DNA of 5,859 nucleotides from Lachnospiraceae bacterium. Lineage in GTDB: Bacteria; Bacillota; Clostridia; Lachnospirales; Lachnospiraceae. Below the pieces are notes generated by a model. It saw nothing but the letters and a program-made list of their open reading frames with translations, had not been told where the DNA came from and did not search any database. The position numbers were made by a program, and so were the translations under genes. The stretch's first letter is position 1. The number at the start of each line of letters is the position of its first letter. Positions 5,672 to 5,859 of the stretch are shown in pieces. The stretch lies in assembly GCA_003488965.1 (NCBI GenBank), contig DNJW01000178.1:5418-11276 (forward strand), read 5' to 3'.

Positions 5672-5859
5672 ATGCAGTTGACAGGATCTGAGATCATCAT
5701 TGAGTGTCTGAAGGAGCAGGGCGTAGATACGGTCTTTGGCTATCCGGGAGGCGCAATCTTAAATGTATATGATGAATTATATAAACACAGCGATGAGATA
5801 ACCCATATTTTGACCTCCCATGAGCAGGGGGCTTCCCATGCGGCGGACGGTTATGCCAG
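5672..5859 (+). CDS. ilvB: Acetolactate synthase large subunit, 5' part only (runs off the window)
   Basis: 62 complete codons are present before the window ends. The protein catalyses ThDP-dependent condensation of two pyruvates, or pyruvate plus 2-ketobutyrate, the first common step of branched-chain amino acid synthesis. The visible N-terminus is the typical ThDP-binding Pyr domain: [20 protein letters not shown], then [14 protein letters not shown] (23-36), then [14 protein letters not shown] with Glu51, the conserved glutamate that activates the thiamine ring. GGAGAG 5 nt before the ATG at 5672 supports this start. An in-frame ATG at 5642 would add 10 residues ([10 protein letters not shown]) but lacks a ribosome binding site and extends beyond the conserved N-terminus. 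The large-subunit paralogue alsS (catabolic acetolactate synthase) is possible on such a short piece, but the ilvD neighbourhood favours ilvB. A regulatory subunit (ilvN) would be expected near, outside the window. Confidence 0.96.
   Translation, partial: MQLTGSEIIIECLKEQGVDTVFGYPGGAILNVYDELYKHSDEITHILTSHEQGASHAADGYA

Overview
The window looks like a chromosomal segment from a Gram-positive anaerobe, most likely a Lachnospiraceae-type member of Clostridia. This is inferred from the gene order yajC-leuB-ilvD-ilvB, strong GGAGG-type ribosome binding sites before almost every gene, and gut-Firmicutes-like accessory genes. The species cannot be named from the sequence alone.

Left part (about 1-1136, minus strand): a two-gene accessory unit. 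A 130-residue protein with a SWIM zinc-binding motif and a SHOCT-like C-terminal segment is followed after 27 nt by a secreted or lipid-anchored protein of the DUF5067-like type. Their function is unknown. The region is visibly more A+T-rich than the biosynthetic genes to the right.

Middle (about 1137-2249, plus strand): an apparently complete IS30-family insertion sequence. It has an intact 343-residue DDE transposase and imperfect terminal inverted repeats (22 of 29 positions match). Each repeat carries an outward-facing TTGACA. Between the IS and yajC is a 146-nt stretch. It holds a candidate promoter and a short open stretch that reads like the C-terminus of a lost gene.

Right part (2396 to the window end, plus strand): yajC (Sec translocase accessory subunit), then leuB, ilvD and the 5' end of ilvB. 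leuB acts in leucine synthesis; ilvB and ilvD catalyse the first and third steps of valine/isoleucine synthesis and supply the 2-ketoisovalerate from which leucine is made. leuB and ilvD are 13 nt apart and almost certainly co-transcribed. The yajC-leuB and ilvD-ilvB gaps (91 and 109 nt) each contain a clear RNA hairpin. These are the most plausible points where expression of the cluster is tuned.

I did not find a clearly new biological system. The items most worth a second look are the two intercistronic hairpins, especially the two mutually exclusive pairings between yajC and leuB; the possible gene remnant at the IS right end; and the small SWIM/SHOCT protein paired with a secreted protein.
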